64,000 nt of DNA, from the NCBI RefSeq assembly GCF_028640845.1, contig NC_080540.1:278333524-278397523 (forward strand), in the 5' to 3' direction. The stretch comes from Ahaetulla prasina (lineage: Eukaryota > Chordata > Lepidosauria > Squamata > Colubridae). The notes under the pieces are model-generated. The model did no database searches. It saw nothing but the letters and a program-made list of their open reading frames with translations, and was not told where the DNA came from. Position 1 is the first letter of the stretch, and each line of letters starts with the position of its first letter. Both the position numbers and the translations under genes were made by a program. This document shows positions 30,544 to 41,371 of the stretch, piece by piece.

Positions 30544-31074
30544 CTACTGTATTTTTTGGAGTATAAGATGCTCTGGACTATAAGAGGCACCTACCTTTTT
30601 TGGGGAGGAAAACAAGAAAAAAAAATCTGCCTCCCAGCAATTTGCCTTTTTGCAGCTAACAGCAAACAGCCTGTTTCAGTTTCAGTTTCAGCACAGCCTG
30701 ATTAGCACAAGAAAAAAAATCTGCCTCTCCCTCCCAGCAGTTTGCCCTTGCAGCAAACAGCCCTTTCCAATTGCAGCTTCAGCACAGCCTGATTAGCACA
30801 AGTAGCTGATTGTTAATTGGATTGGCCTCCCAAAGATCAGCTGTTTCAGGCTGCAGGAATTGCCATAGCCTATTGCTGCCACCACGTACCCCATTTTCTA
30901 GGCTGGCAGGTGGGCGGGGCTACATTCAGTGTATAAAATTGCCTTACACAATGTAAGCCGCCCTGAGTCTTCAGAGAAGGGCGGGATATAAATTCAAATA
31001 AAAAAAATGCACCCAAATTTTCACCCTCCTTTATGGAGGGAAAGAGTGCACCTTATACTCCAAAACATACAGTA
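30544..31074. mobile_element. Non-autonomous TA-target DNA transposon with inverted ends
   Basis: The left end TACTGTATTTTTTGGAGTAT and the right end ATACTCCAAAACATACAGTA are near inverses, both bounded by TA, as in Tc1/mariner-like insertion. Inside is a tandem duplication of about 95 bp (AATCTGCCTC...CAGCACAGCCTGATTAGC, 30622-30708 and 30718-30802). An L2-type tail was added at about 30925-31008. Confidence 0.7.
30925..31008 (+). mobile_element. SINE/LINE tail fragment of L2 type
   Basis: CACAATGTAAGCCGCCCTGAG, GAGAAGGGCGGGATATAAAT and an A-rich end: the 3' hairpin and tail of the type 2 SINE, inserted in the TA-target element. Confidence 0.7.
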
Positions 31075-31470
31075 AGTCCCTGGATGAATCTGTTTGGGCT
31101 TCCAAATTAAGTAGTGTTGGGTTTCACTGGCACAAGGGAACTGGCAAGGGTAGGTTGAAAAAGTGAAGATGGCTACCACAACCATGGGATTGAAGTTCTA
31201 CTTATGTACACTGCCATGCCCATGAAAAGGGCTTTGACTGACTTTTTTGCTGTCCCTTTGGATATTCCTAAAGTAACAACATCCTGGAAGAAAGCAATGG
31301 CAAACCGTTTTGGGATCAACCAAAGATCCAAAGAGAAAGATGGCTCCCAGGGCTGACACCTTAATTCAGAGTCATCTTTTGCTTTTACCCAAAGGAAGTG
31401 TCCTACTAAAATAAAAACACCAAATATTTCAGTTTTGTAGGCTTAGTGTTCAATACAGCACAAAGTAAAA
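31075..31470. other. Stretch without recognised feature
   Basis: Unassigned; one SINE-core-like word AAGCAATGGCAAACCG at 31294. Confidence 0.35.
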
Positions 31471-31545
31471 CAGTGTTTTTCAAGCTTGGCAACTTTAAGA
31501 TGTGTGGACTTCAGCTCCCAGAATTGAAGTCAGGTTGGCCCAGTA
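31471..31545. mobile_element. Single arm of the palindromic hAT MITE
   Basis: CAGTGTTTTTCAAGCTTGGC, then GTGTGGACTTCAGCTCCCAG; the second arm is missing. Confidence 0.65.
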
Positions 31546-32984
31546 CTTCTTGAAGGAATTAGTTTGGAGGAATCTAGTAGAGTAGATGAGATGAAGCACT
31601 CAACATTTCTAATTCAATCATGGGGTTGTCTGGTTGTGGCTTAATGTGCGGAGTGAAACCAGCCAATGCAATTTGTCAGCCTAGGTTTATGGTATGGCAC
31701 AGTGTTTCTCAACCAACCTTGAAATCAGCCAATGCAATTTGTCAGCCTAGGACTGTTTCACAAGGAGGAGGAAGAGGACACAAATAAATTGAAGAAAAAA
31801 ATATTGTAAATAAAAAAAAACATTTTATTCATTGCAACAATAATACAGAATACAATATATAATATGATAAATGCATAATAAAAACATTTGTAACAATAAC
31901 ATTTTGTATTGTAATTGTGCTTACATGCCTATTAATTATTATTTAAATGAGTACTTTTCCATTGAATGAATATTTTTTGTCAATGTATCATCTTCTAACA
32001 ATATATTGGAAATATCTGAACAAGAAATATCCTTCATAGTGAATTTTACGGCAAGTGCTGCTGCTGGAGTATCAACATTCAATCTCGATTTCTCACTTTT
32101 CCAAAAATCATTAGCAATTGAATAAATAAAATTAATTATTAAAACTGAAACAATAACATTAGTGAATTAACTTGTAAATAAAATTCTACATATTTGGCAA
32201 TTATTAAATAGATAATGAATTAATAAAAGGTTAATTATTGTGCTCACCTGTGTATGATTGAATATTCACTGAGAAAGAAGTGAGTCTAATGTGTGCGTGT
32301 GTGCTGTGTCGTGTTTCGGTAAGAAGTAAACAAAGCCACTTGCGCACGGCACACTCTTGCGCACGGCGCACTCTCTCAAAACAATTCTCCTGTGTAGAGC
32401 ACATGCGTCTCATATTCACATCTTGCCACACTGTACCGAGCCTTGATGAATCATCATGTCAAATATAAATATGTCACATCACACACAACGGATCGGATCG
32501 GATCGGCATCGATCGAATATGGAGTTTTACAAATTAGTCTTCAAATATCGAAAAGGAGGACATGTAGGAGGACACTTTTCAAGAGAGGACAGAACTTACA
32601 AAAGAAGGATTGTCCTCACTAAAGGAGGACGATTGGTCACCTTATCTTTAACCCTAAATCAAAATAATTCTTCCAATAACATGTTGCCTACGGTAACATT
32701 GATCTTTTACTGGGATTTTTGAACATATTTCTTTAGTTAGCATTTCATTAAGCTGAGGGTTGTGGGGTTTTTTGGGTGTTTTTTTGGGGTGGTTTTTTTG
32801 CAATTATTCTGTGATCCATTTAATCTTCCAACACTTTCAGCACTGTCATTTTGTTTATAATTGCACTGGTGCTAGACAACTCTTCCAAACAGTGTTGGAA
32901 ATGTTTCCTTTATATCATCAAATGCATGTCAAAGAAATGTCACCAGTCAGTTATCCATTGGGGCCCATAAAACAGTGTTGTTGT
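31546..32984. other. AT-rich region with possible old hAT-like end
   Basis: A 28-base phrase around AGCCAATGCAATTTGTCAGC occurs twice (31659-31682, 31728-31750). 31780-32240 is very AT-rich. 32290-32420 is rich in GCGCAC words, a small (GGATC)n run lies at 32489-32505, and GGAGGACATGTAGGAGGAC with GAGGACGATTGGTCACC at 32546-32640 resembles a DNA transposon end seen in vertebrates. No frame supports a transposase. Confidence 0.35.
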
Positions 32985-33255
32985 TTTTTTTTGTTTACAT
33001 TTATACCCCGCCCTTCTCCGAAGACTCAGGGCGGCTTACAGTGTATAAGGCAATAGTCTCATTCTATTTGTATATTTTTACAAAGTCAACTTATTGCCCC
33101 CCCAACAATCTGGGTCCTCATTTTACCTACCTTATAAAGGATGGAAGGCTGAGTCAACCTTGGGCCGGGCTCGAACCTGCAGTAATTGCAGGCTACTGTG
33201 TTCTTAATAAGCCTTAATAACAGGCTTTTTACCAGCGTGAGCTAAACCGGCCCGA
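32985..33255 (-). mobile_element. tRNA-derived SINE, type 2 (L2-like tail)
   Basis: On the minus strand: tRNA-like head near 33250 (GGTTTAGCTCACGCTGG), body GGTTGACTCAGCCTTCCATC, then TAAGCCGCCCTGAGTCTTCG and the hairpin partner GAAGGGCGGGG, ending at an AT-rich tail at 32985. The tail equals the L2 3' hairpin, which lets an L2 reverse transcriptase copy the SINE. Confidence 0.85.
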
Positions 33256-33411
33256 GTTTGGGGATGTAACATGGCAACAAAAGCTGTGATTTGGATAGAC
33301 AAATTTGTTCTGTTTATTAATCTGACTGATTAATCAGTATACCTCATTACCACTCAGAAGCCACCCACAAACATCATTTTCACACGCTGTTCCTCATAAT
33401 CCTTGTGTTTT

Positions 33412-33648
33412 ATTCATTTTATTTATGTTCTGCCTTTATTCTTTTTTATAAATAACTCATGGTGTCAAACATACCTAATACTCTTTCTTCTTCCTATTTT
33501 CCCCATAACAACAACCCTGTGAGGTGAGTCAGGTGAGAGTGACTGGCCCAAGGTCACGCTTAGGCTTTCATGCCTAAGGCGGGACTAGAACTCACAAACT
33601 CCTGGTTTCTGGCATGGTGCCTTAACCACTAGACCAAACTAGCTTTTT
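33412..33648 (-). mobile_element. tRNA-derived SINE, type 3
   Basis: Minus-strand head GGTCTAGTGGTTAAGGCACC (A box) and GAGTTCTAGTCCCGCC (B box), then GGCCAGTCACTCTCACCTGA, CTCACAGGGTTGTTGTTATG and an A-rich tail ending AATAAAATGAATAAAAC. Typical of the squamate SINE with the TTGTTGT core. Confidence 0.8.
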
Positions 33649-33797
33649 CTTCCTGGTGTATTATGACTGTCACATCATATGGCATCACCTCACAAACTAG
33701 CATTGGATATAGTTAGGAGTTGAATGGGAGACCATGAAGAAATTTCTGGGCAATAGGCTATACAAGAAAGTCAAAAATACACCCCAGAAGAAAACTG
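33649..33797. other. Short unrecognised stretch
   Basis: Nothing recognised between the SINE and the next MITE. Confidence 0.4.
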
Positions 33798-33950
33798 CTG
33801 TGAGGCAGTGGTGGGATTCAACCAGTTCGCACCACTTCGGGAGAACCGGTTGTTAACTTTCTGAGCAGTTTGGTGAACTGGTTGTTGGAAGAAATCATTA
33901 AGGCAGAGAACCGGTTGTTAAATTACTTGAATCCCACCATTGCTGTGAGG
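33798..33950. mobile_element. hAT-type MITE, family B (137 bp)
   Basis: Element 33806-33942 starts CAGTGGTGGGATTCAACC and ends TTGAATCCCACCATTG. The perfect 8-bp duplication CTGTGAGG is at 33798-33805 and 33943-33950. Identical in length to the copy at 58488. Confidence 0.93.
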
Positions 33951-34757
33951 TCTATAAAAGCAGCAAACACAGGTCTCCTCTTATAGGCATATTTGGCAAT
34001 TAGATGGTTCAAGGCAAAACAGTTATCAATGTTATCAGTTATCAATAAAACCCCAGAAGAAAGCAATACTAAACTATTTTTTAATTATTCCCAAGAAAGT
34101 ATTTGTTCATTTGGTCACCAAGAGTTGGAGACGAGTTGATGGATATTTTATTTTACTTTATATTAGGGTTCAACCTGTAATTTCATGCTGAACACCTCTG
34201 AACTCTAGTACTAAAAATCTCAATTAAGGGGATTATTATCAAGTGACAGTCATCATCATAGGGAACTATTGCTACCTCAAACTCTTGCTAGTGCTTATTG
34301 ATCCATGACATTTCAATTTACCATCTGACTTTTCTGGTCCTTTGAACTTTTATTTGCTTATCAGCCACAAAAAGAAAACCCACTCATTCTGATACAGAAC
34401 ATGATAACCGAGTTAATGTATCATGCAGTGGGAGGCTGTTTCAGAAGGTAAGGAGACCAAATGTTCAAGTGTAGGCTTAACTGGGAACTTTTCTAACTAA
34501 AATCAATTAACAAATAACAAACAAAAGCTTACTTAAGGAAGATATTGTCCCGTCTTATCTGCAGACAGTCCTACAGTGATGTTAAGTAAGACCAAAAGAC
34601 TGGTTATCAGCTAGATATTTTGTACTCTTGCAAGTTAAAAATTACCTGGACAAATGCTTGGAGGCCTGTAATTATTAACACACTTGCAAGCAAAAAAATA
34701 TTGTATCTGTTGTAATCAAGTGTTCATTAATTCTGAAAGGCATTAGGTTATATATTG
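33951..34757. other. Stretch without recognised feature
   Basis: AT-rich; no repeat family or gene recognised. Confidence 0.4.
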
Positions 34758-34963
34758 GTAGGGAACTGTGATGGGATTCAAATAATTTAACAACCGGTTT
34801 GTTGAGTTCAATAAACACGGAGACGCGTTGAATCAACAACTATTCTTTAATCTTGGAACGCTCTCTAACAGGCACGAACTAGCTAACGAAACTCTGACAG
34901 GAAATGAATCTTTTTCCTCTCAGCAGAACACCTACTTAGAACAACTATAATAGGACCTACCTA

Positions 34964-36777
34964 GTGGCACTGAGGGAAGCGAGACGTTGCTACGTCTCGT
35001 CCCTCATTGCGTCGGCAGATAACCGCCCGGCCACCCTGTTTCGGGTGACTCGCTCCCTCCTTCACCAGGGGGAGCGGGATGACCCGTTGCAGGGACGTGC
35101 CGAGGAGTTTAACGGTTATCTATACGATAAAATCGTTCAGCTTCGGGACGGTCTGGACCAAAATTGGGTGGATCCAGATGAGACGGCTGAGGGCGGTCTT
35201 GTGGAAATTGTCTGGGATGAGTTTGACCCTGTGGCTCCCGAGGACATGGACAGGTTGCTGGGTAGGTTGAATGTCACCACGTGTTTACTGGACCCGTGCC
35301 CCTCCTGGTTGGTACTGGAGGTGACACGAGGCTGGCTCCAGGGGATTACGAATGCTTCTTTGTTGGAGGGAGTCTTTCCGGCCGCATTGAAAGAGGCTGT
35401 GGTGAGGCCCCTCCTCAAGAAGCCTTCCCTGGACCCAGCTGTTTTAGGTAATTATCGTCCGGTCTCCAACCCGCCCGCGAAGGTTGTAGAGAGTGTGGTG
35501 GCATGTCAATTCCCCCGGCACCTGGATGAAACTGTCTATCTAGACCCATTCCAGTCCGGTTTCCGGCCCAGATACAGCACTGAGACAGCTTTGGTTGCAT
35601 TGGTTGATGATCTCTGGAGGGCCAGGGATAGGGGTTGTTCCTCTGCCTTGGTCCTGTTAGACCTCTCAGCGGCTTTTGATACCATCGACCATGGTATCCT
35701 GCTGCACCGGTTGGAGGGATTGGGAGTGGGAGACACTGTTATCGGTGGTTCTCCTCCTATCTTTCCAATCGGTCGCAGACGGTGTTGACAGGGGGGCAGA
35801 GGTCGGCCCCGAGGCGCCTCACTTGTGGGGTGCCACAGGGGTCGATTCTCTCGCCCCTTCTGTTCAACATCTATATGAAGCCGTTGGGTGAGATCATCAG
35901 TGGCTTCGGTGTGAGGTACCAACTGTACGCTGATGATACTCAGCTGTACTTTTCCACACCGGGCCACCCCAACGAAGCTATCGAAGTGCTGTCCCGGTGT
36001 CTGGAGGCCGTACAGGTCTGGATGGGGAGAAACAGGCTCAAGCTCAATCCCTCCAAGACAGAGTGGCTGTGGATGCCGGCATCCCGGTACAGTCAGCTGC
36101 GTCCGCAGCTGACTGTTGGAGGCGAGTCATTGGCCCCAATGGAGAGGGTGCGCAACCTGGGCGTCCTCCTGGATGAACGGCTGTCTTTTGAAGATCATCT
36201 GACGGCCGTCTCCAGGAGAGCTTTTTACCAGGTTCGCCTGGTTCGCCAGTTGCGCCCCTTTCTAGACCGGGATGCCCTATGCACGGTAACTCACGCTCTC
36301 GTGACGTCTCATCTGGATTACTGCAATGCTCTCTACATGGGGCTCCCCTTGAGGAGCACCCGGAGACTCCAGGTAGTTCAGAATGCGGCTGCGCGGGTGA
36401 TAGAGGGAGCCCCTCGGGGCTCCCACGTAACACCTCTCCTGCGCAGACTGCACTGGCTGCCTGTGGCCTTCTGGGTGTGCTTCAAGGTTTTGGTAATGAT
36501 CTTCAAATCGCTCCATGGCATAGGGCCGGGCTATTTATGGGACCGTCTGCTGCTACCGAATACCTCTCACCGACCCGTGCGCTCTCACAGAGAGGGACTC
36601 CTCAGGGTGCCGTCAGCTAGGCAGTGCCGTCTGGCGACACCCAGGGGAAGGGCCTTCTCTGTGGGGGCTCCCACCCTTTGGAACGAGCTTCCCCCAGGAC
36701 TTCGTCAACTTCCGGACCTCCGAACCTTTCGCCGCGAGCTTAAAACTCATCTATTCATCTGCGCAGGACTGGACTAG
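34964..36777 (+). pseudogene. L2 reverse transcriptase, single frameshift
   Basis: Frame one, 34964 to about 35742: TRSLLHQGERDDPL, VRPLLKKPSLDP, LGNYRPVSN, FQSGFRPRYSTETAL and LVLLDLSAAFDTIDH (motif A with the catalytic Asp). Frame two, about 35743-36777: LTCGVPQGSILSPLLFNIYM (motif B) and YQLYADDTQLYFS (YADD at 35926-35937), then LKLNPSKTEWLW, LVTSHLDYCNALY, RVIEGAPRGSHVTPLLRRLH and the end RTFRRELKTHLF. The break is one missing base close to 35742 (VGDTVI / RWFSS boundary). No other stop is present. The endonuclease domain was lost by 5' truncation. Confidence 0.92.
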
Positions 36778-36912
36778 ATTTTAGATTTTAAATTTAAATT
36801 GGTTTTAATGGGTTTTATTATGTATACTGTTATTTTTAATTATTTGGCTATTTGGAATAAGTTTTTTAATGGATGTTTTATTTTGTATCTATATGTTTTT
36901 TATCTGCCTGTA

Positions 36913-36950
36913 AACCGCCCTGAGTCCCTAGGGAGATAGGGCGGTATATA
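36913..36950 (+). other. L2 3' terminal hairpin
   Basis: ACCGCCCTGAGTCCCTAGGG and its partner AGATAGGGCGGT form a stem-loop directly before the AAAT tail. The same stem ends the L2 copies and type 2 SINEs elsewhere in the window. Confidence 0.8.
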
Positions 36951-36959
36951 AATACGAAA

Positions 36960-36987
36960 AAAATAAATAAATAAATAAATAAATAAA
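36960..36987 (+). repeat. (AAAT)n tail of L2
   Basis: Seven or so AAAT units, the tandem tail of the L2 insert. Confidence 0.9.
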
Positions 36988-36989
36988 CT

Positions 36990-37412
36990 TTGCGAACTGT
37001 CAGATGGGGAGCCAATCACAACGCTCCTGGCTTCCCACTTCTCCTGTTGCTTGCGTCTCAACCAATCAGACTGAGCGGTGCTCGGATTGGCTGAGATGCA
37101 GGACACAACACCCCTCATCCCCCGGATCATGCAGTCGTAGTCGGCCAAATAAGCGGTGCGTCGTCGACTCCACCCTGAGCGCCGGAGTTTGTGGTACAGA
37201 GTGGCCGCGGATGGCATGGGAGCGGCCACTCGTGGAACAGCATGAGCAACGGCGGAGGGCTCGATGACCGGAACTTCCGGAGTCACAGGTAAGGGAACTG
37301 ACGAGAGCGCTTCGGGCCATGGATAAGAGGGAAATGCGTGGAATTGCAAGTGATTGTTGTCATTTGTGATCGGTTGGCCCTGGTTTGCCGGCGGCCTAGG
37401 TGGAATGTTCAA
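36990..37412 (-). pseudogene. Gypsy pol C-terminal tail
   Basis: Same frame as the last integrase part. It encodes a low-complexity Thr/Gln/Pro stretch (TTTTTQQRQQQQ at about 37470-37435) and then NIPPRPPANQG, ending near RTAYLADYDCMIRG before the polypurine tract and running on into the 3' LTR. The RR..PAYL.DY end is common at the C-terminus of Gypsy pol proteins. Confidence 0.65.
37111..37123 (-). promoter_or_regulatory. Gypsy polypurine tract
   Basis: Minus strand GGGGGATGAGGGG ends exactly where the 3' LTR begins (37110), the expected site for plus-strand priming. One T interrupts the purines. Confidence 0.78.
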
Positions 37413-38303
37413 AGGAGTGGCAGGGGTAGGAGGGTCTTGCGATGAGTCTTGTTGTTGTTGTCGTTGTTGGGTTGTTGTGGTGGCGTCCGGGGTCTGCCCG
37501 GGTGGCGGTTCTTCCAGGCTGAGGCGTGTCTCTTGGCGAAGAGTGGAACGCTGGTGGTCGTCTTCACCGGTGGCCAGGCGATGCCTTAATTGGTTAATGT
37601 GGCGCTGCCAGATTCATCCATCCTCAAGGAGGACCCTATAAGAATAGGGCCCAGACAGTTGTATTATGTGTCAGGGTAGCCATCGTGGAACATCCCCAAA
37701 ATTTTGTACATATACTGAGTCCCCAATACCGAAAACCCGGGCCCGACCCTCATGGGCAGGGACCCTGTCGGAACCGTACGTGGGGTACAACCTGTCCAGG
37801 ACGGTACGAAGGCGTCGCCCCATTAACAATTCAGTGGGGGTTAGTTTAGTTACACTGCACGGAGTGCTGTGCTGGGCCAACAGATATTGATTGATTTTTT
37901 GTTGCCAGTCAGCCCCCCCCAAATGGCCCAAAGCTTCTTTTGCCGATCTTACGGCCTGTTCTGCAAGGCCGTTTGCCGCCGGGGGGCGTGGCGGATGCCA
38001 AGCCTGGCTAAAAACAGCTGGAAGGCAGCTGCGGAGAATTGAGGTCCATTGTCAGTGACCAGCACATCAGGCAGCCCATGGGTGGAAAATAGTTTGTCCA
38101 GGACCTTGATAATGGAGTCGGCAGTGGTTGACGGCGTTAGGACTAACTCTACCCATTTGGAGTACGCGTCGACCACTACGAGGAAGGTCCATCCCTGGAA
38201 AGGGCCAGCGAGATCTGTGTGGATCCGCCCCCAAGGGCCTCTGGGTGTCTCCCAGTCCCGGACTGGTGCCGCAGGGTGTGCTGCTCGGGAGGATTGACAA
38301 GGG
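37410..38303 (-). pseudogene. Gypsy integrase, broken into three parts
   Basis: After the frame change near 38303, which removes the zinc-finger cysteines from the main frame, the core resumes (38300-37949) with HTDLAGPF (first Asp), VVVDAYSKW and VTDNGPQF (second Asp). A second frame change at a G6 run near 37980 falls before the glutamate region. The third part (about 37965-37671) carries AKEALGHLGG.DWQQKIN and RARVFGIGDSVYVQNFG, a C-terminal DNA-binding fold. Two stop codons follow (37671-37673 and 37614-37616). No functional integrase can be made from this copy. Confidence 0.85.
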
Positions 38304-41300
38304 TGAACTGTCCCACCCAGGATTCTATCTCCCGGTCTAAATTTGGCCACCAAACATAGCTTCGCCCCAGGGCCTTCATGCGCCCAATACCGGGGTGGGC
38401 CACATGGAGACATGACAATATTTGGGGCCGTAGAGTGGGGGGAACTACCACCCTATGTCCCCAGAGCAGGCATCCTGACTGGGTGGACAGTTCGCCGCGT
38501 CTGCGGACGTATGGCAGGAATTCAGGTGCAACTGTCCCCTGGGACCAACCCCTCCGAACCCAGTCAATGACTTGGGACATTACGGGGTCCTTTCCAGACT
38601 CCCGGCATATGTCTGAAGCCGCTACTGGGCAATCTGACTCCTCAATCAGGAGAACGGGCATTGAGGGGGCTGGATCCCTAACGTGGGTGGGGAGTGGACA
38701 GCGACTAAGGGCATCAGCATGGCCAATTTCTTTGCCCGGCCTATGTACCAAATGGTACGAATAGGCTGCTAGAAATTCGGCCCACCGAAACATCCTCAGG
38801 AAGAGAATTTGAGGGGTGGGTCGGTTACTGGCCAGTAAGCCTAGAAGGGGCTTATGGTCAGTGACCACAGAAAAACAGCGACCATAGAGGTAGTCGTGGA
38901 ATCGCTTGATTCCAGCTACCAAGGCGAGGGCCTCCCTATCCAGCTGACTATAATTCCGTTCAGCTGGGGATAGGGTGCATGAGTAGAAAGCTATGGGGGC
39001 TTCGATCCCATTGGGGAGGACATGGCTGAGAACAGCGCCAACACCACAAGGCGAAGCGTCGCATCTTATAGAGAGATGCAAGGTCTCGTCATACTGTACT
39101 AAGACAGCGGACGAGGTGAGGAGGCGCTTGACAGCGGCAAAAGCTGCTGCCGCGGCCCGGTCCCATACCCATGGTGCGTTTGCGTCCAATAAGCAGTGTA
39201 GCAGTTCTGCCACAGTCGCTTTGTGGGGCAGAAACACCGCATAAAAATTAAGAAGCCCCAGGAACAACTGGAGTTCTGCTTTGCAGGTGGGGGTTGGGGC
39301 GTTTTGGATTGCAGCTATTTTGGAGGGAGTGGGGTGGATGCCATGGGCATCCACTAAAAATCCCAGGAATTCCACCCGTGGCACCCCAATTCTGCACTTT
39401 TCTCTCTTCAATTTCAACCCCACCTGACAGAAACGGGTTAGCACCGCCCTTACTTTGGTGATGAGCTCTGGCATATCCCCAGCCAAGACTATTACGTCAT
39501 CAAAGTAAGGGACCACCCCCGGGATCCCATGGAGCAGGCGCTCCATGATACCCTGGAATATTCCTGGAGCTATACTGACTCCGAATTGAAGTCTCGTGCA
39601 TTTAAAAGCTCCCCGGTGGGTGACGATCGTTTGGGCCAATGCCGTTTCATCATCCACCAGGAGCTGTTGATAAGCCTGGGCCATGTCTAATTTAGCGAAA
39701 ATGCGGCCCTTGCCCAGGGAGTGGAGGAGGTGCTGGACTACCGGCACCGGGTAGGGGTTTGCCTGCAGGGCCTTATTAATATCCCCCTTATAGTCGGCAC
39801 AGATCCTCACGGATCCATCCGGCTTAAGGGGAATGACAATAGGGGTTTCCCATTTCACGTGATCTATCGGAACTAAAACCCCTTGGGCCATTAAACGGTC
39901 AAGCTGCTCCTCCACCTTCGGTCTCAACGCAAGGGGAACCCGTCTCGGTTTGAGTCGTATGGGCGCCACCTGGGGATCCAAGTTCAGGGAAATGGGGGAC
40001 CCCCAATATTTACCCAGGCTCTCGTCAAAAACATCTGCGAATTCGGCAGCCAGCATGGAGGGGACATCCAGGCATGTACTGTGGACCCCAGCAATGTGAA
40101 GACCCAAGGCAGCGAACCAGTCGAGCCCCAAAACGCAAGGCCGGTCACTCTTAACAACAATCAGTGGGAGGTGGTCATTGAAGCCATGATATGCCACCCA
40201 GAACTTGCCAACCCCCACTGTTGGAATAGCCACCCCCTGGTAGTCCCGTAATGTGACAGCGCAGGGTTGCAGGCTGGCCTTGGAGACACTCGGCAGAAGC
40301 CACTTCAACGTAGACCATGCGATAAGTGACCGGGACGACCCCATGCCCACCTCCATAGTGCACGGTGCCCCCTCCAAGTTCACGGTATCATAGATCTTGT
40401 CAGACGACGACGCAGAAGCCGCGTAGCTGACAGGGACATCATCTTCAAAATGGGCCACGGTGGAATACTCCCTTTGACGAGGCGCAGGCATCTTGAACTG
40501 TCCCCGCGATTTGACCGGACTGCGGCCAACATCCTGGACCGGCAGAGTAGCCCGGCAAACCCTGGCCAGGTGTCCGCACTTTCCACAACGACGACAAACA
40601 GCGGACTTGAACTTGCACTCATCCCTCGAGTGATCACCGCCGCAGCCCAGGCATTGTGGTTGGGAACACTTGCCCTCAGGGAGGCCTGTCCGTTTGGGTG
40701 TAAGCTTGAGGCGCCTCACCTCAGCTTCATCTTCCGACGAGCTTCCCTGGGCAGAGTCCCCGAAATGGATTGAAACTGGACGGCTCCCATCCACCGTTCC
40801 TGTTCGGAACTGGTGGAGTTCTGCAGCGGACTTTTCGGCCATTTCGGCCGCTCTCACTTCATTGGGTGTTGTGTCCTTCCGAGCAAGGAGGCGGCGTTGG
40901 AGCTTTAAGTCCTTGACTCCATAGACCAATTGGTCTAGCAACATGTCCTCGAGGTCACGAAACTCGCAGTGTAAAGCAGCAGTCCTCAGGGAGGATATGA
41001 AATCATTAATAGTATCAGTATCTGATTGTATACAACGGCGAAAAGCATGGCGGCGGGCGATCCGGGAGGGCGCCGGAGCATAGTGTCCCCGGAGTTTATC
41101 AATCAAAACCTCCCAGGACAATTCACATACTGGTTGAGGTGCTGCAAGGGCTCGTGCGATGTTGAAAACCTCGCTGCCACAAGAGCTTAAGAAATAGCCA
41201 CGCTTTCGAGCGCTGGAGATGTCAGACAAGTCGTTCGCCTGCAGAAAGCAGTTGAACCTCTCTAGGTAGGCGTTCCAGGAGTCAGTGGAGGGGACGAACA

Positions 41301-41370
41301 GAGCGAAGGTAGGCATCAGGGTCGACATGACGACAAACGAAACAGCTACACGAGGTTCGGTAATCCACAA
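38176..41370 (-). CDS. Gypsy gag-pol polyprotein, main open frame (1,064 codons)
   Basis: One frame begins just inside the 5' LTR and covers gag, protease, RT, RNase H and the start of integrase. Gag: about residues 1-290, with two zinc knuckles, C240-C243-H247-C252 and C259-C262-H267-C272. Protease: the motif at 341-347 reads VGMGSSR, and the usual catalytic Asp at 342 is Gly. RT: catalytic Asp in KLDMAQAY (D562) and YFDD at 622-625. RNase H: D771, E813, D838 and D886 are all present. Integrase: HVAHPG near 989, after which the frame is lost at about residue 1022 (near 38303). The real start codon is uncertain; the fused gag-pol frame fits some vertebrate Gypsy lineages. Confidence 0.92.
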   Translation of the reverse strand: MWITEPRVAVSFVVMSTLMPTFALFVPSTDSWNAYLERFNCFLQANDLSDISSARKRGYFLSSCGSEVFNIARALAAPQPVCELSWEVLIDKLRGHYAPAPSRIARRHAFRRCIQSDTDTINDFISSLRTAALHCEFRDLEDMLLDQLVYGVKDLKLQRRLLARKDTTPNEVRAAEMAEKSAAELHQFRTGTVDGSRPVSIHFGDSAQGSSSEDEAEVRRLKLTPKRTGLPEGKCSQPQCLGCGGDHSRDECKFKSAVCRRCGKCGHLARVCRATLPVQDVGRSPVKSRGQFKMPAPRQREYSTVAHFEDDVPVSYAASASSSDKIYDTVNLEGAPCTMEVGMGSSRSLIAWSTLKWLLPSVSKASLQPCAVTLRDYQGVAIPTVGVGKFWVAYHGFNDHLPLIVVKSDRPCVLGLDWFAALGLHIAGVHSTCLDVPSMLAAEFADVFDESLGKYWGSPISLNLDPQVAPIRLKPRRVPLALRPKVEEQLDRLMAQGVLVPIDHVKWETPIVIPLKPDGSVRICADYKGDINKALQANPYPVPVVQHLLHSLGKGRIFAKLDMAQAYQQLLVDDETALAQTIVTHRGAFKCTRLQFGVSIAPGIFQGIMERLLHGIPGVVPYFDDVIVLAGDMPELITKVRAVLTRFCQVGLKLKREKCRIGVPRVEFLGFLVDAHGIHPTPSKIAAIQNAPTPTCKAELQLFLGLLNFYAVFLPHKATVAELLHCLLDANAPWVWDRAAAAAFAAVKRLLTSSAVLVQYDETLHLSIRCDASPCGVGAVLSHVLPNGIEAPIAFYSCTLSPAERNYSQLDREALALVAGIKRFHDYLYGRCFSVVTDHKPLLGLLASNRPTPQILFLRMFRWAEFLAAYSYHLVHRPGKEIGHADALSRCPLPTHVRDPAPSMPVLLIEESDCPVAASDICRESGKDPVMSQVIDWVRRGWSQGTVAPEFLPYVRRRGELSTQSGCLLWGHRVVVPPTLRPQILSCLHVAHPGIGRMKALGRSYVWWPNLDREIESWVGQFTLVNPPEQHTLRHQSGTGRHPEALGGGSTQISLALSRDGPSS

Positions 41371-41371
41371 A

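Larger units (their letters stand above)
34943..36989 (+). mobile_element. L2 LINE (2.04 kb) inserted in the Gypsy 3' LTR
   Basis: Insert 34947-36985. AACT stands on both sides (34943-34946, 36986-36989), a short target duplication; the 5' LTR gives the uninterrupted sequence. The element is 5'-truncated, carries the C-terminal two thirds of pol, and ends in the L2 hairpin CCGCCCTGAGTCCCTAGGG plus (AAAT)n. It is the youngest layer of this nest. Confidence 0.93.
34800..37110 (-). repeat. Gypsy 3' LTR, split by an L2 LINE
   Basis: LTR pieces are 37110-36990 and 34946-34800. Together they match the 5' LTR except at three positions (37047, 37097 and 34935 region). The L2 insert separates them. 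Confidence 0.92.

Noticed and set aside
32456..32722. 88-codon frame next to GGAGGACATG words
   Set aside because: No transposase motif; more likely the end of an old DNA transposon.
37354..37641. Plus-strand frames across the Gypsy pol 3' part
   Set aside because: Shadows of the minus-strand pol tail (Thr/Gln-rich on the coding strand).
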